Shown: one piece after another, positions 33,776 to 44,792 of the stretch | Numbering within the stretch: the first letter of the stretch is position 1 | Layout of the letters: every line of letters starts with the position of its first letter | Assembly (NCBI GenBank): GCA_015143295.1 | Contig: CM026560.1 | Span: forward strand, 2,234,501 to 2,298,500 | DNA from: Tetracentron sinense | Lineage: Eukaryota; Streptophyta; Magnoliopsida; Trochodendrales; Trochodendraceae | Direction of reading: 5' to 3' | DNA length: 64,000 nt | Position numbers and translations under genes: made by a program | Notes under the pieces: generated by a model | Told to the model about the DNA's origin: nothing | Databases searched by the model: none | Seen by the model: only the letters and a program-made list of their open reading frames with translations

Positions 33776-35913
33776 TGTGAGTACCTGAATTTTACCCTTC
33801 AATTCCCGATCAGGATGGATCCCGATAAGGAATAGGGATAAATTGTAATTGGGTTGTGAGTCGCCACCTATCTAATTCTGAGGGAAATAGGTCCCTGAAA
33901 TTGTTGGATAAGGCATGGTCTAGAAGTCAGAGGTTAGGGTAAGGGATTCAATTGAGTTAGGGGAAGGTGTTAGGCACCTCTAAACTCTCATCCGGAGATG
34001 GTTACCTACTCCCTAAGTCTGAATCAAATAAAGCAAACCATAAGAGAAGCTTGAAATTCGATATATATGCTGGGAAATGTAATATGAATGAAATAAATAA
34101 ATTGAGATGAGCAGGATAAGAACGGAATAGGGCTTCTATCCTAGGGGAGCTGAACCCGATCAGGGTTGCCTACGTATCCACAATTAGTGGAATCAAGCCA
34201 CACGTAGTTCCGGCTGGTGATTGATGGTTTGATTTGATTTTGATTGGAGGTTTGATTGTGATTGTGATTGTTTACGCTCATTTGGGAGCGGAATGGCCTT
34301 TTAAGCTCGTGCTGAGGAGCGATGGGGCAGTTTAGGCTCGTGCCGAGGAGCCTCGGGGTAGTTTAAGCTCTTACCGAGGAGCCTGGTAAGGTGGGTATGT
34401 GAACAGGGTTTGAACTGAGGCTCTGACAAGGGTTTTGGACTAGGTAGATAGGGTTTAACTAGGGTTTGATCGGGGTTTAACTAGGGTTTAATCGGGGTTT
34501 TAAACTGGGATTTGGACAGAGGTTCGACTTAGGCGAGACTAGTTTCAAACTGGGATTTGAGCAGGGGTTCGACTAGGCGAGGCTAGGTTTGGATAAAACC
34601 GGGCAGAGGTTCGACAGGGTAAGCCGGGTTTAAGTAAAACCGGACAGAGGTTCGACAGGGTAAGCCGGGTTTGAGTAAAACCGGGCAGAGGTTTGACAGG
34701 GTAAGCCTGGTTTGAGTAAAACCGGGCAGAGGTTTGATAGGGTAAGCCAGGTTTGAGTAAAACCGGGCAGAGGTTTGATAGGGTAAGCCAGGTTTGAGTA
34801 AAACCGGGCAGGGGTTTGACAGGGTAAGCCGAGTTTAAGTAAAACCAGGCAGGGGTTTGACAGGGTAGCAGTCTAAGCATAAAAAAACAATAAATAATTA
34901 CAACTAAGAAATGACAAAGCAAACGTCAGAGTTTCGGCGATTTTACCTTTCGGGAAACCCAAAAGGGTCTCTGAATTAAGTGCTCCCGAGAACGATTCTT
35001 CGAAATTGAGTTCCCGAGATCGCCGACGCCCAAGAGAGGATTTTTTTGGAAAGAGGAGAGAGAAGAGAGCAAATGGGATTGAATGAGAATGAAGGAAGGG
35101 GGGTAGGGGTATTTATAGTTTTTTAAAATGGAGGGGCACTACTTGAAGTAGCGCCCATTTTGGATAAAAACCCCAAAAAGCATGGCGGCAAGCTACAGTG
35201 CGGCAGCAAAAAACGGACGAAACAAGGGGGCGCTACTTGAAGTAGCGCCCCTTTTCGGTTTACGTAAAACGAACGACCGACATGCGCAAACGAAAGGGGG
35301 TTCGCTTGGGGCGCTACTTGAAGTAGCGCCCATCTAATAAAATGGGCAAAATAGGGTGGGCGCTACTTGAAGTAGCGCCCATCTAATAAAATGGAGAAAA
35401 TTGGCTGGGCGCTACTTCTCTACTTGAAGTAGCGCCCCTATTTAGGGGCCTTAAACTATTATTTTTTTGTTCTTTTGTTAACTTTTGACTTGCCACGTGT
35501 CATACCCAAGAGAATTCATTCGTTTTAAGCCCGTTTTGACCCCAAAAATAGTCTAAATTGAGCCGATAAAATCCGAAAAAATATTTTAGATAAAACATGG
35601 ATTTTTCAGTACTTTTCAGGGTCGTTTTGGTCATTTTACACTCTAGGGGCATTTCGGTCCATTTCAACCGTTTTAAGTCCGATTTAACTCCAAAAATAGC
35701 CAAAATTTATCAAAAAATTTATAAAATCATTTTAAACAAAATGAAAACTTTTTAGCACTTTTTTAAGTGTATTTTGGTCATTTTTCACCCTCGGGGCATT
35801 TTGATCAATTTTCACCTGAGGGGCGTTTTTCGGAACTCGAAGCACGTGGAAAGAGGGTCTTCAAAAAGGGTTTTTAAGAGGGTCTAAAGGGGTGCAAAAT
35901 TAGGGTGCTTACA
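33776..35913 (-). repeat. Element Y1 3' LTR (2138 bp)
   Basis: Read on the minus strand it starts TGTAAGCACCCTAATTTT at 35913 and ends at 33776. It contains the TATA box, a palindrome cluster and seven copies of a 41-bp repeat (34588-34870). The other LTR of this element has six copies. Confidence 0.88.
35109..35437 (-). promoter_or_regulatory. Element Y1 3' LTR palindrome array and TATA box
   Basis: Five copies of a 23-bp palindrome (11-bp arm GGGCGCTACTT, single-base centre) at 35133-35156, 35227-35250, 35308-35331, 35357-35380 and 35406-35437. The last has an 8-bp internal duplication. On the minus strand they precede CTATAAATACC (35118-35109) by about 15 bp. Confidence 0.7.
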
Positions 35914-35932
35914 GTTGCCCCTCTTTGTCGGA
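35914..35932 (-). promoter_or_regulatory. Element Y1 polypurine tract
   Basis: Minus-strand CAAAGAGGGGCAAC directly before the LTR start TGTAAGC. This purine-rich run fits the plus-strand primer of a gypsy element. Confidence 0.65.
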
Positions 35933-36049
35933 GGGTGCAGGCATGTGAACGACAAAGACTATAAGACATCAATTTTGCACGTGCTAATAACTTGTGAGTT
36001 TGAAAACAAAAGAGTTAAAAAGAAAGTTAACTTATGCTTAGACTGCTTG

Positions 36050-37530
36050 ACACAAATGAGATCCTAAAGGACGGGGTTGATGGGAGAACCTGTTCAGTAG
36101 ACGGGTATAGGTGGAAGAAAGGTATGGTTCATGCTCAGTGATGAAACATTCGCGGTATGGGAGAGATAGATGGAAAGGAAGAAGGAATGATTCATGCTCA
36201 GTGATGAAATCATGACTTAGTTCAGGAGGACGACAGTGATAGAGTGGAAATGGGTGGTTCGTGCTTAGTGACGAAACAGCAGAATATGACACCAAACGAG
36301 ATGTCGGAATAGATGAAGGTGACCTCAAATGGGTTGTTTAAGTATATGATTCGGTGGTTGTTAGCCTTATGACAGGATTCGAAGGTTGTCAACCCAATGA
36401 CGGGATTCGAAGGTGGTCAGCCTTATGACAGAATTCGAAGGTAGTCAGCCCTAAGACAGGATTCGAAGGTTGTCAGCACTATGACAGGATTCGAAGGTAG
36501 TCAGCCCTATGACAGGATTCGAAGGTTGTCAGCCCTATAACAGGATTCGAAGGTAGTCAGCCCTCTGACGGGATTCGAAGGTTGTCAGCCCTATGACAAG
36601 ATTCAAAGGTAGTCAGCCCTATGACAGGATTCGAAGGTGGTCAGCCCTATGACAGGATTCGAAGGTGGTCAGCCCTATGACAGGATTCGAAGGTAGTCAG
36701 CCCTCTGACGGGATTCGAAGGTTGTCAGCCCTATGACAAGATTCAAAGGTTGTCAGCCCTACGACAGGATTCGAAGGTAGTGCCCTATGACAAAAAGATG
36801 CACTAGACAAGATGCACAAGAAGGACGATAGGATATGTAGGTTTAACCTCCTCGCAGGAGGGCTCAAAGAATATTCGTGGGTTTAACCACATCACTGGAG
36901 GGCTCAAAGCAGATTTATGGGTTTAACCTCATCACATGAGGGCTACATGCGACATCAGACGAAATACACAAGGAGATGACATCAGACGAGATGCTAGATG
37001 GAAGCATTAGATGAGATGCACGAAGGATGACATCAGACGAGATGTCAAAAGGAATGCATCAAACGAGATACATGAAGAGGGTGACATCAGACGAGATGTC
37101 GAGAGGAATGCATCAGACGAGATGTACAAAGGGTGACACCAGACGAGATGTCAGGAGAAATGCATCAGACGAGATGCATGAAAAGGGTGACATCAGACGA
37201 GATGCACGAAAGATGACATCAGACGAGATGTCAAAAAGGAATGCATCAGACGAGATGCACAAGAAAGATATCAAGGTATGTGATTGGATAGGTATAATGT
37301 GACTAATGTGTGTGCGTAGTGCAGCTAACTATGTGAATGTGTGTGCGTAACGCAGCTAAGTGTGTGAGTGTGTATGCAGTGCAGTTAATTGCGTATGTGA
37401 TTGTGAAGTGTGTGTGCAAAGTGCAGCTACCTATGTAGGTGTGCGAACAGTGTAACTAAGTGTGTGAACAGTGTGACAACCTATGTAGGTCTATGGGCGG
37501 TGTGGATACCTATGTACAGGTATGTGATGT
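36050..37530. repeat. Minisatellite block in element Y1 3' region
   Basis: Five successive tandem families: a TTCATGCTCAGTGATGAAAC-type motif three times (36050-36290); a 28-bp unit containing CAGCCCTATGACAGGATTCG about 15 times (36360-36790); GGTTTAACC...GAGGGCTC three times (36838-36950); ATCAGACGAGATG about 14 times (36956-37270); and GTGTGTGCGTAGTGCAGCTA-like units (37300-37520). Open frames across them are a product of the repetition. Confidence 0.85.
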
Positions 37531-39857
37531 GGCTATTATGTAAGGAGATGAGACATGAGATGCATGATGATGCCTATAATAAATAGTGATATGCTTAGAA
37601 TGAATACGGATGAGATGGAATGATAATGCAAAGAGCAGAGAGATGACTCGCTAAATGAAGCTTTGATTTCGCACTTGCCCCTGGCTTGCAATTTCTGCGC
37701 TTGTTTTCTCTGCGGCTCTTCTGAGAACTGTTTGAAAGGAGATCGATCTTTGACCAAGCCATGATACGGACTATGACTTTTTGAAGATGACTTGATTTTG
37801 AAAAAAATTGAGTTTTGAACACAGTTTGAAGGTAATAATGAGATTTTGAAAATTTTGAATTTAAGATCAGAAGTTTAAAAGGAGGGTGCCTTCTTTGTTT
37901 GTTAGTTTATGAAAGGGCCTGTCCTGGCTGGAGTTTGTGGATCTCTTGCCCCTCTTGGGCAGGATATAGCAATAAGCAATCTTAACCTTTTGAGTTATTG
38001 CGAAGGGAGATAGTTACTCAGTTCTGACCTCTTCGTATGCTGAACCGGGTCTTGCTTGGAGCTAAGGGCATTGGATCACTATGACATTAGGCCTCTTTAA
38101 TCTGAGTTTGTAGAGATGAGTCGTTGGGGAGTCAAAGTTATACTCTGTCAATCTTCTGCCATCGAACCAGAATTCAACTTTTTCTCTTTTTTACCCTTGG
38201 AATGACCAAGTCATGGGGATCGCATAATTTTTGCGCAATGAGGCCGTTTCCGGTTTTCACTCATGCCTGCGAAGTTAATAATTTGTTCCCTTTTTTGCCC
38301 CTAGTAGCTATACTAGAGCTGGGCTCGCATTATTTTTGCGCCTCAGTGCCAGTTTTCACTGGGCCTGCGACTTTGAGTTGAGCTGAGCTGAGCTGTCTTC
38401 TCCCGTCATCGCCTTGGTGGATTTGATGTGTTGCTTTCGGATACTTGTCTATCAATCTGTCTGTACTCTTAGTCTCTGAGGGATCTAGGAGGACTTAAGA
38501 TAGGACGAAACGTAGGCTTAGGGGTCGAGGTCTTGGGAACACCCTTTTCGCTTCTGAGCTTTGCTTACTCGAGCACTTCTTTTGAGCTTTTGCTTTTTTT
38601 CTTGTTGAGCTTTTTGGATTTGCTCTCTCCTTTTTTTTTCTTTGATTTTTTTCTTTTGCTCTTTACTTTTGTGAAGAGGCTAATGTGCTCAATTGATTGA
38701 TTTGACCGCACCTGATTTTCAGGCTGCCTACGTACCCTTTTTAAGATTAGGTCATGTCGTAGTTTAGGCGCTTAGGCCTACAAGGAAGCTTTGATAAGGG
38801 TGTCCCGGTAAATGTGTTTTAAGAAAGAAAGGCTACTAGGCTCGAAGGGCTAACTAGCAGGTTTCGTTGATATGAACTGGATCAGGTGTACGAGTAGGGA
38901 AAAATGTGTGCCAAACATGGCCTCCTTTCATGTCCTACAGCGAATGAGAGTACAAACAGTTTCCTGACAAGGTCCTTAAGCATAGCATCTTTTGACTTGA
39001 TCTGTGTTGACTGGCTCCAGGAGGTCTTCATTCTCCATACGGTTGTGTTGACGAATACTCTTAGAAAATCTGTTTCCAACCGTATGGGTCTTCGACAATG
39101 GACTGACCTTGCCCCTCGGTGTGATGCTTGGTCAATCTCTTTGTTGAATGCTTCATATATTGTTCTGCTCCTGTCTTGTATACTGCCTCAGTATGGATGA
39201 TGGATGCTCTGTACACTTTCTTCTCTATGAATGATTTGTAATTTGAAATCTTGACACTGGTCTGATAGACTGTGCAAGGCCTTTTTTTTTTTTGAAGAAA
39301 TCTCTGATTTTCCCTCTGGCCCTACCGTAGCAAGGTTCCAATTTTTGCATACTTAAGGTCATTATTGAGTTTCGTTTCTTTCTTGCCTTGGCTCTATAAG
39401 GTTGAGGGTTTCTTTTGGAAATTCCTCTTCCTGCTCATTGACATATGCTGCCCTTGGGTATTCTTGGAATAAAGTGGTTTAATCATATGATTCAGGCGAG
39501 CCCTTTTTAAACCAACAGACTTAGCTAGCACGAGGAGAGAAAACAATTGTGTTTTTACGTGGCCTCAGGTTACTAGAGCTTCTGAGAAGTGCTAGATCAT
39601 CATGGGCCAAATTTAGGCGTAAACAAAATGAGACTTCTTTCAAAAAAATTTGTTTTATAGAAAATGAAAAGTGAGCATGACATATTTGACTACAAAAGAC
39701 AGACTTTACATGGACCAAACTATGGGCCACTTGCTGATACTTACAAGACTTGACAAAAAACAAAAAACAGACTTCAACCGGCTTGATCTCTGTCGACCCC
39801 TTCAGAATTGTTCTTTCTCTGGCTTTCTGCCCCGAGATGCTTCATTCCCAGTGGCTA
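37531..39857 (-). other. Non-coding 3' interior of element Y1
   Basis: 2.3 kb between the minisatellites and gag. Both strands hold only short ORFs with no pol motif. A segment around 38205-38375 repeats a GGGCTCGCAT..TTTTTGCGC-like motif twice. Pyrimidine-rich runs lie at 38570-38660. Confidence 0.5.
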
Positions 39858-41465
39858 TCAAAACGGCACAGGCATGGCCGGTTGGATGGGTTGGGCAGGC
39901 TGGATATGGTTAGCTTGGTTATTATGTGGTGGCATGGGGGTATCAAGGATATTGGTCTTTCCAGGAGCGAACTCAATCTTGCCCTGCTCAAGCATATCTT
40001 GGATTTTATGTTGCAATGCTCGACAATTGTCGGTTAAGTGACCTGGGCCTCGATGGAAGTCACAGTGTTGATCCACACGAAAATAGTGCGGTACTGGGTT
40101 AGGTATAGGGACTGGCTCTGGATGCTCAACCAGCTTTTTCTTTATGAGGAACGGAAGGAGCAGACTGAGTGAATAGGGGAGACGGGTAAATTACCTGGTT
40201 GGCCCGCGCTGCTGCCTTTGACCCTGGGCTTGGTACTGGGGTTGAACTGGCTGCTGAACTTGATGCTGATTAGGGGCCTGTGGTGTTGGTGCCCCAAAGT
40301 TAGGAACTCGAACTGGTGCTACAGGTGTCACCATTTGTACATCGGTTTCTCTCTTCTTGGGATCACGTCTCCCTCCGAACTTGTTGTTGTGGCTGCCTTC
40401 AGCTTGTGATGACTCTTGGTATAATGCAGAATGTATAGACCCAGACCGGATGGATGCTTCAATACGGGCCCCACTTCGGGCTACTATTGCAAAATCTGAG
40501 GTCTGAACTGCAGCGAGCAAAGTAGAGTAAGGCTGTTTCAGAGTCTTGAGAAATGTGTCTATCAACTCATCGTTGGGTAGGGAAACTCTCATTCTGGCGG
40601 CCATCTCCCTCCATCGGGTTACATACTCGATGAATGACTCATCAGGTTTTTTGAACATGAGCTCAAGGTCACCCTTCTGTGGCAGGAGCTCCATGTTGAA
40701 AGAGTAATGTTCAACGAATGCAGTTGTCAGGTCCTTCCATGTCTTGATCCTTTCTAAATCCAGTGACGTGAACCATCTTAAAGCCGGACCGGTCAAACTC
40801 TTCTGGAAGCATTGGACTAGTAATGCAGGGTTTCCACCGTGGCCAAGCATGTCTCCGTAGTAGAGCCTGAGGTGAGTACGAGGACATCCCTTACCATCAT
40901 ATTTCTCGAAGACTGGGACTTTGAACTTTTCAGACACTGCTGCCCCAGTATAGAATGTCAAATCTGAGAAATCATTTCCCTGGACTGTTTTTCCCTTTTG
41001 TATTTGCTTGAGCTGCTCTTGGACTCTTTCCATTTGCTCTTGTTGCTTCTTTATGAACAGCGTTATCTCTGGGGTGAGCAAATTTGGTTGATCTGGTGGG
41101 GCTTGGTTTACTTCATCAGCAGGTTGGTCATACTGGCCAAAGTCTGGGTCATCAGTGGGTTGAGGATTGGGGGATGATCTAGTAGGTTGCTCAACAGATG
41201 AAGGTCCTGGTTGAAGAATGGGACGGTTAGATGCCTGTGTCATGGTAAGACTCTTCAGTGATTCAAAGATTGCAGCCATTGAGCCTTTGATTTCATGAAT
41301 TTCGCGTGCATTATCCAAAGCTTGTATGGTGGACATGTCAGCTGGTGCTTCTTCGTGCTCCATCTCTGAGAGTGCTAGTGGTAAATCTTCGAGATACTCT
41401 TTCTCTTGCTCTGCTTGTGCAAGGGCAAGTGCTTTAGTCATAGAACGAGTAAATCTCCGACTCAT
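39858..41465 (-). pseudogene. gag: Element Y1 gag, one premature stop
   Basis: Starts at ATG 41465 (MSRRFTRSMTKALALA) and is open for 424 codons to a TAA at 40193-40191. The same frame continues to 39858 and encodes the rest of the protein as judged by Y2. The central gag domain (KVPVFEKYDGKG to RWREMAARMRVSLP, residues about 190-310) is the Ty3/gypsy Retrotrans_gag type. The N-terminal third is Pro/Gln-rich with a short coiled coil (EQMERVQEQLKQIQKG). Past the stop, a C-x2-H-x4-H-x4-C knuckle (CDFHRGPGHLTDNC) replaces the usual CCHC, and Y2 has the same variant. It is the best-preserved gag in the window. Confidence 0.88.
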
Positions 41466-42351
41466 GAATGTACTACAATTGGAGATGAAATGAATGAGGT
41501 AGATGATGACAAGACTTGACCTATATGATGGCTATGATGTTTAATAAAATGGATGATGATATGAACAAGATGAATTGAAATATTTTTTTTAACTCGAACA
41601 TTATGAATTGAATTGAATGAATTGAATCCTTTATAAATTTTGAATTGAATTGAAAAGAATCATTTATGAAACGAATTAAAATGAATGGATTAGGGTTAGA
41701 CCTATCTAGCAATCAAGGCTCATACAAAGCTCCGAAAGGGTAGGTATAAGGATAAATTTGTCCTAATACCTGAACAAAGATGCAGGAGCGGCTTAAACCA
41801 GTAGTAGAATAGGGATAAGGTTATCCCTCCTGACGGGTAGCTCTTGGTTTATGCCCAAACAGAGATTAATAGTCTACATGCTTATGCTAGTGTATGCAGG
41901 GTTTTGTCTAAAAGTTTGAGGAGCACTTGACCGTATATACGACTCCCCGGTATAGAACATACCTGAAAATGGATGATTGGTACAAGCGGGAAAGACCAGT
42001 TGCGTTAACCGGAGATAACCATCTCTCGGTCTACAACCAGTACTTTCCACAGATCTTTGGGCTCCAGCATCAGGGATAACCATCCCTCGATTATAAGCTT
42101 ACGGGATCCAATCTAGATAGGTGAAAGAGTTCTTATTCTGGTATGCAATGAATATGAATGTATATACATCAATTGAAATCAAGCAATGAATAAAAGAAAT
42201 GGAATCCTAGGCATGTTGCTAAGTCGGCAAACAAATGTCCGAGGTTCAAATAATAAAAATTTACAGCATATAGATGAATTTTGAAGCTTCTAATATGGTT
42301 TCCAATGTTTGATTAAAACTCAGGATTTGGCTTGAACCCTGGTCTGCGAAA
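41466..42351 (-). other. Element Y1 leader
   Basis: Non-coding sequence between primer binding site and gag. It is homologous to the Y2 leader (56788-57540), for example around the ctggtctttcccgcttg stretch. In Y2 an extra ORF1 of 562 codons follows that leader. Here gag follows directly, so ORF1 is missing. Confidence 0.65.
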
Positions 42352-42375
42352 CCAGAGTCCCCAGCAGAGTCGCCA
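42352..42375 (-). promoter_or_regulatory. Primer binding site of element Y1
   Basis: Minus-strand TGGCGACTCTGCTGGGGAC, two bases from the LTR. This site is typical of Tat/Ogre elements, for which an arginine tRNA primer has been proposed. Confidence 0.75.
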
Positions 42376-42377
42376 GC

Positions 42378-44437
42378 TGTGAGTACTTGAATTTTACCCT
42401 TCCATTCCCGATCAGGATGGATCCCGATAAGGAATAGGGATAAATTGTAATTGGGTTGTGAGTCGCCACCTATCTAATTCTGAGGGAAATAGGTCCCTGA
42501 AATTGTTGGATAAGGCATGGTCTAGAAGTCAGAGTTTAGGGTAAGGGATTCAATTGAGTTAGGGGAAGGTGTTAGGCACCCCTAAAATCTCATCCGGAGA
42601 TGGTTACCTACTCCCTAAGTCTGAATCAAATAAAGGAAACCATAAGAGAAGCTTGAAATTCGATATATATGCTGGGAAATGTAATATGAATGAAATAAAT
42701 AAATTGAGATGAGCAGGATAAGAACGGAATAGGGCTTCTATCCTAGGGGAGCTGAACCCGATTAGGGTTGCCTACGTATCCACAGTTAGTGGAATCAAGC
42801 CACACGTAGTTCCGGCTGGTGATTGATGGTTTGATTTGATTTTGATTGGAGGTTTGATTGTGATTGTGATTGTTTACGCTCATTTGGGAGCGGAATGGCC
42901 TTTTAAGCTCGTGCTGAGGAGCGATGGGGCAGTTTAGGCTCGTGCCGAGGAGCCTCGGGGTAGTTTAAGCTCTTACCGAGGAGCCTGGTAAGGTGGGTAT
43001 GTGAACAGGGTTTGAACTGAGGCTCTGACAAGGGTTTTGGACTAGGTAGATAGGGTTTAACTAGGGTTTGATCGGGGTTTAACTAGGGTTTAATCGGGGT
43101 TTTAAACTGGGATTTGGACAGAGGTTCGACTTAGGCGAGACTAGTTTCGAACTGGGATTTGAGCAGGGGTTCGACTAGGCGAGGCTAGGTTTGGATAAAA
43201 CCAGGCAGAGCTTCGACAGGGTAAGCCGGGTTTAAGTAAAACCGGACAGAGGTTCGACAGGGTAAGCCGGGTTTGAGTAAAACCAGGCAGAGGTTTGACA
43301 AGATAAGCCAGGTTTGAGTAAAACCGGGCAGAGGTTTGACAGGGTAAGCCAGGTTTGAGTAAAACCGGGCAGGGGTTTAACAGGGTAAGCTGAGTTTAAG
43401 TAAAACCAGCCAGGGGTTTGACAGGGTAGCAGTCTAAGCATAAAAAATAATAAATAATTACAACTAAGAAATGACAAAGCAAACGTCAGAGTTTCGGCGA
43501 TTTTACCTTCCTGGAAACCCAAAAGGGTATCTGAATTAAGTGCTCCCGAGAACGATTCTTCGAAATCGAGTTCCTGGGATCGCCGACGCCCAAGAGAGGA
43601 TTTTTTTGGAAAGAGGAGAGAGAAGAGAGCAAATGGGATTGAATGAGAATGAAGGAAGGGGGGTAGGGGTATTTATAGTTTTTAAAAATGGAGGGGCGCT
43701 ACTTGAAGTAGCGCCCATTTTGGATAAAAACCCCAAAAAGCATGGCGGCAAGCTACAGTGCGGCGGCAAAAAACGGACGAAACAAGGGGGCGCTACTTGA
43801 AGTAGCGCCCCTTTTCGGTTTACGTAAAACGAACGGCCGACATGCGCAAACGAAAGGTGGTTCGCTCGGGGCGCTACTTGAAGTAGCGCCCATCTAATAA
43901 AATGGGCAAAATAGGGTGGGCGCTACTTGAAGTAGCGCCCATCTAATAAAATGGAGAAAATTGGCTGGGCGCTACTTGAAGTAGCGCCCCTATTTAGGGG
44001 CCTTAAACTATTATTTTTTTATCCTTTTGTTGACTTTTGACTTGCCACGTGTCATACCCAAGATAATTCCTTCGTTTTAAGCCCGTTTTGACCCAAAAAT
44101 AGTCTAAATTGAGCCGATAAAATCCGAAAAAATAGTTTAGATAAAACATGGATTTTTCAGTACTTTTCAGGGGCGTTTTGGTCATTTTACACTCTAGGGG
44201 CATTTCGGTCCATTTCAACCGTTTTAAGTCCGATTTAACTCCAAAAATAGCCAAAATTTATCAAAAATTTTATAAAATCATTTTAAACAAAATGAAAACT
44301 TTTTAGCACTTTTTTAAGGGTATTTTGGTCAATTTTCACCCTAGGGGCGTTTTTCGGAACTTGAAGCACGTGGAAAGAGGGTCTTAAAAAAGGGTTTTTA
44401 AGAGGGTCTAAAGGGGTGCAAAATTAGGGTGCTTACA
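42378..44437 (-). repeat. Element Y1 5' LTR (2060 bp)
   Basis: Near-identical to 33776-35913. It has six rather than seven copies of the 41-bp repeat (43194-43432) and lacks the 8-bp duplication in the innermost palindrome. It ends at 44437 next to AGGGG. Confidence 0.88.
43669..43990 (-). promoter_or_regulatory. Element Y1 5' LTR palindrome array and TATA box
   Basis: Five 23-bp palindromes at 43693-43716, 43788-43811, 43868-43891, 43917-43940 and 43967-43990, spaced about 50-95 bp apart. On the minus strand they lead into CTATAAATACC at 43678-43669. Confidence 0.7.
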
Positions 44438-44591
44438 AGGGGTACTTCCTTATTTTAATTTAAAACTTAAAGTTAATGAAATGAACATTAACTTAAATGT
44501 TTTAAAGTAAAATAAGTATAAGAGTAGAAGGAAGAAGGGGAAAAGAACAAAGCACAGTGCAAAAACAGGAAAAACAGGGAAAAATGCGGAG

Positions 44592-44792
44592 AACCGGTCG
44601 ACCGAATTCTCTACCGGTCGACCGAACCCCACTACCGATCGACCGAATGCTCGAATTTTTTAATGGGATTTTTAGACAGAGTGATGATTTTTGACCGGTC
44701 GACCGGTGGTGCCTGTTTTGCCTATGGCCGACCTCCTGGGATATTTTGGGGGGTGTTTGAGTCTTTGACTCAATCCCTTTGGCTATAAATAG
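44592..44792 (+). promoter_or_regulatory. Solo LTR X1 palindrome cluster and TATA box
   Basis: ACCGGTCGACCGA at 44593 and 44613, ACCGATCGACCGA at 44634, and the perfect 14-bp ACCGGTCGACCGGT at 44694-44707. GGCTATAAATAGCC follows at 44781, about 76 bp after the last site. Confidence 0.6.

Larger units (their letters stand above)
33776..44437 (-). mobile_element. Element Y1: gag-only Ty3/gypsy Tat/Ogre-like element, minus strand
   Basis: Two LTRs (33776-35913 and 42378-44437) flank a 6.5-kb interior read leftward: primer binding site, leader, gag, a long non-coding part with minisatellites, purine tract. The flanks GGGGG and AGGGG agree with a 5-bp target duplication with one change. Compared with Y2 it lacks ORF1, protease, RT and integrase, so it must have moved with enzymes from a partner element. 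Confidence 0.87.

Noticed and set aside
36360-36790. CRISPR-like appearance of regular 28-bp repeats
   Set aside because: Units are directly adjacent with no unique spacers, and they lie inside a plant gypsy element, so this is a minisatellite.
37027-37302. 91-residue repetitive ORF
   Set aside because: It is open only because the underlying 13-bp unit and its spacers lack stops in that phase. It lies in the non-coding 3' part of Y1 on the opposite strand to gag.
43693-43990. Palindromic repeats with variable spacers resembling a CRISPR array
   Set aside because: The array is part of both LTRs of Y1 and of Y2 and sits next to the TATA box. The genome is a plant's.
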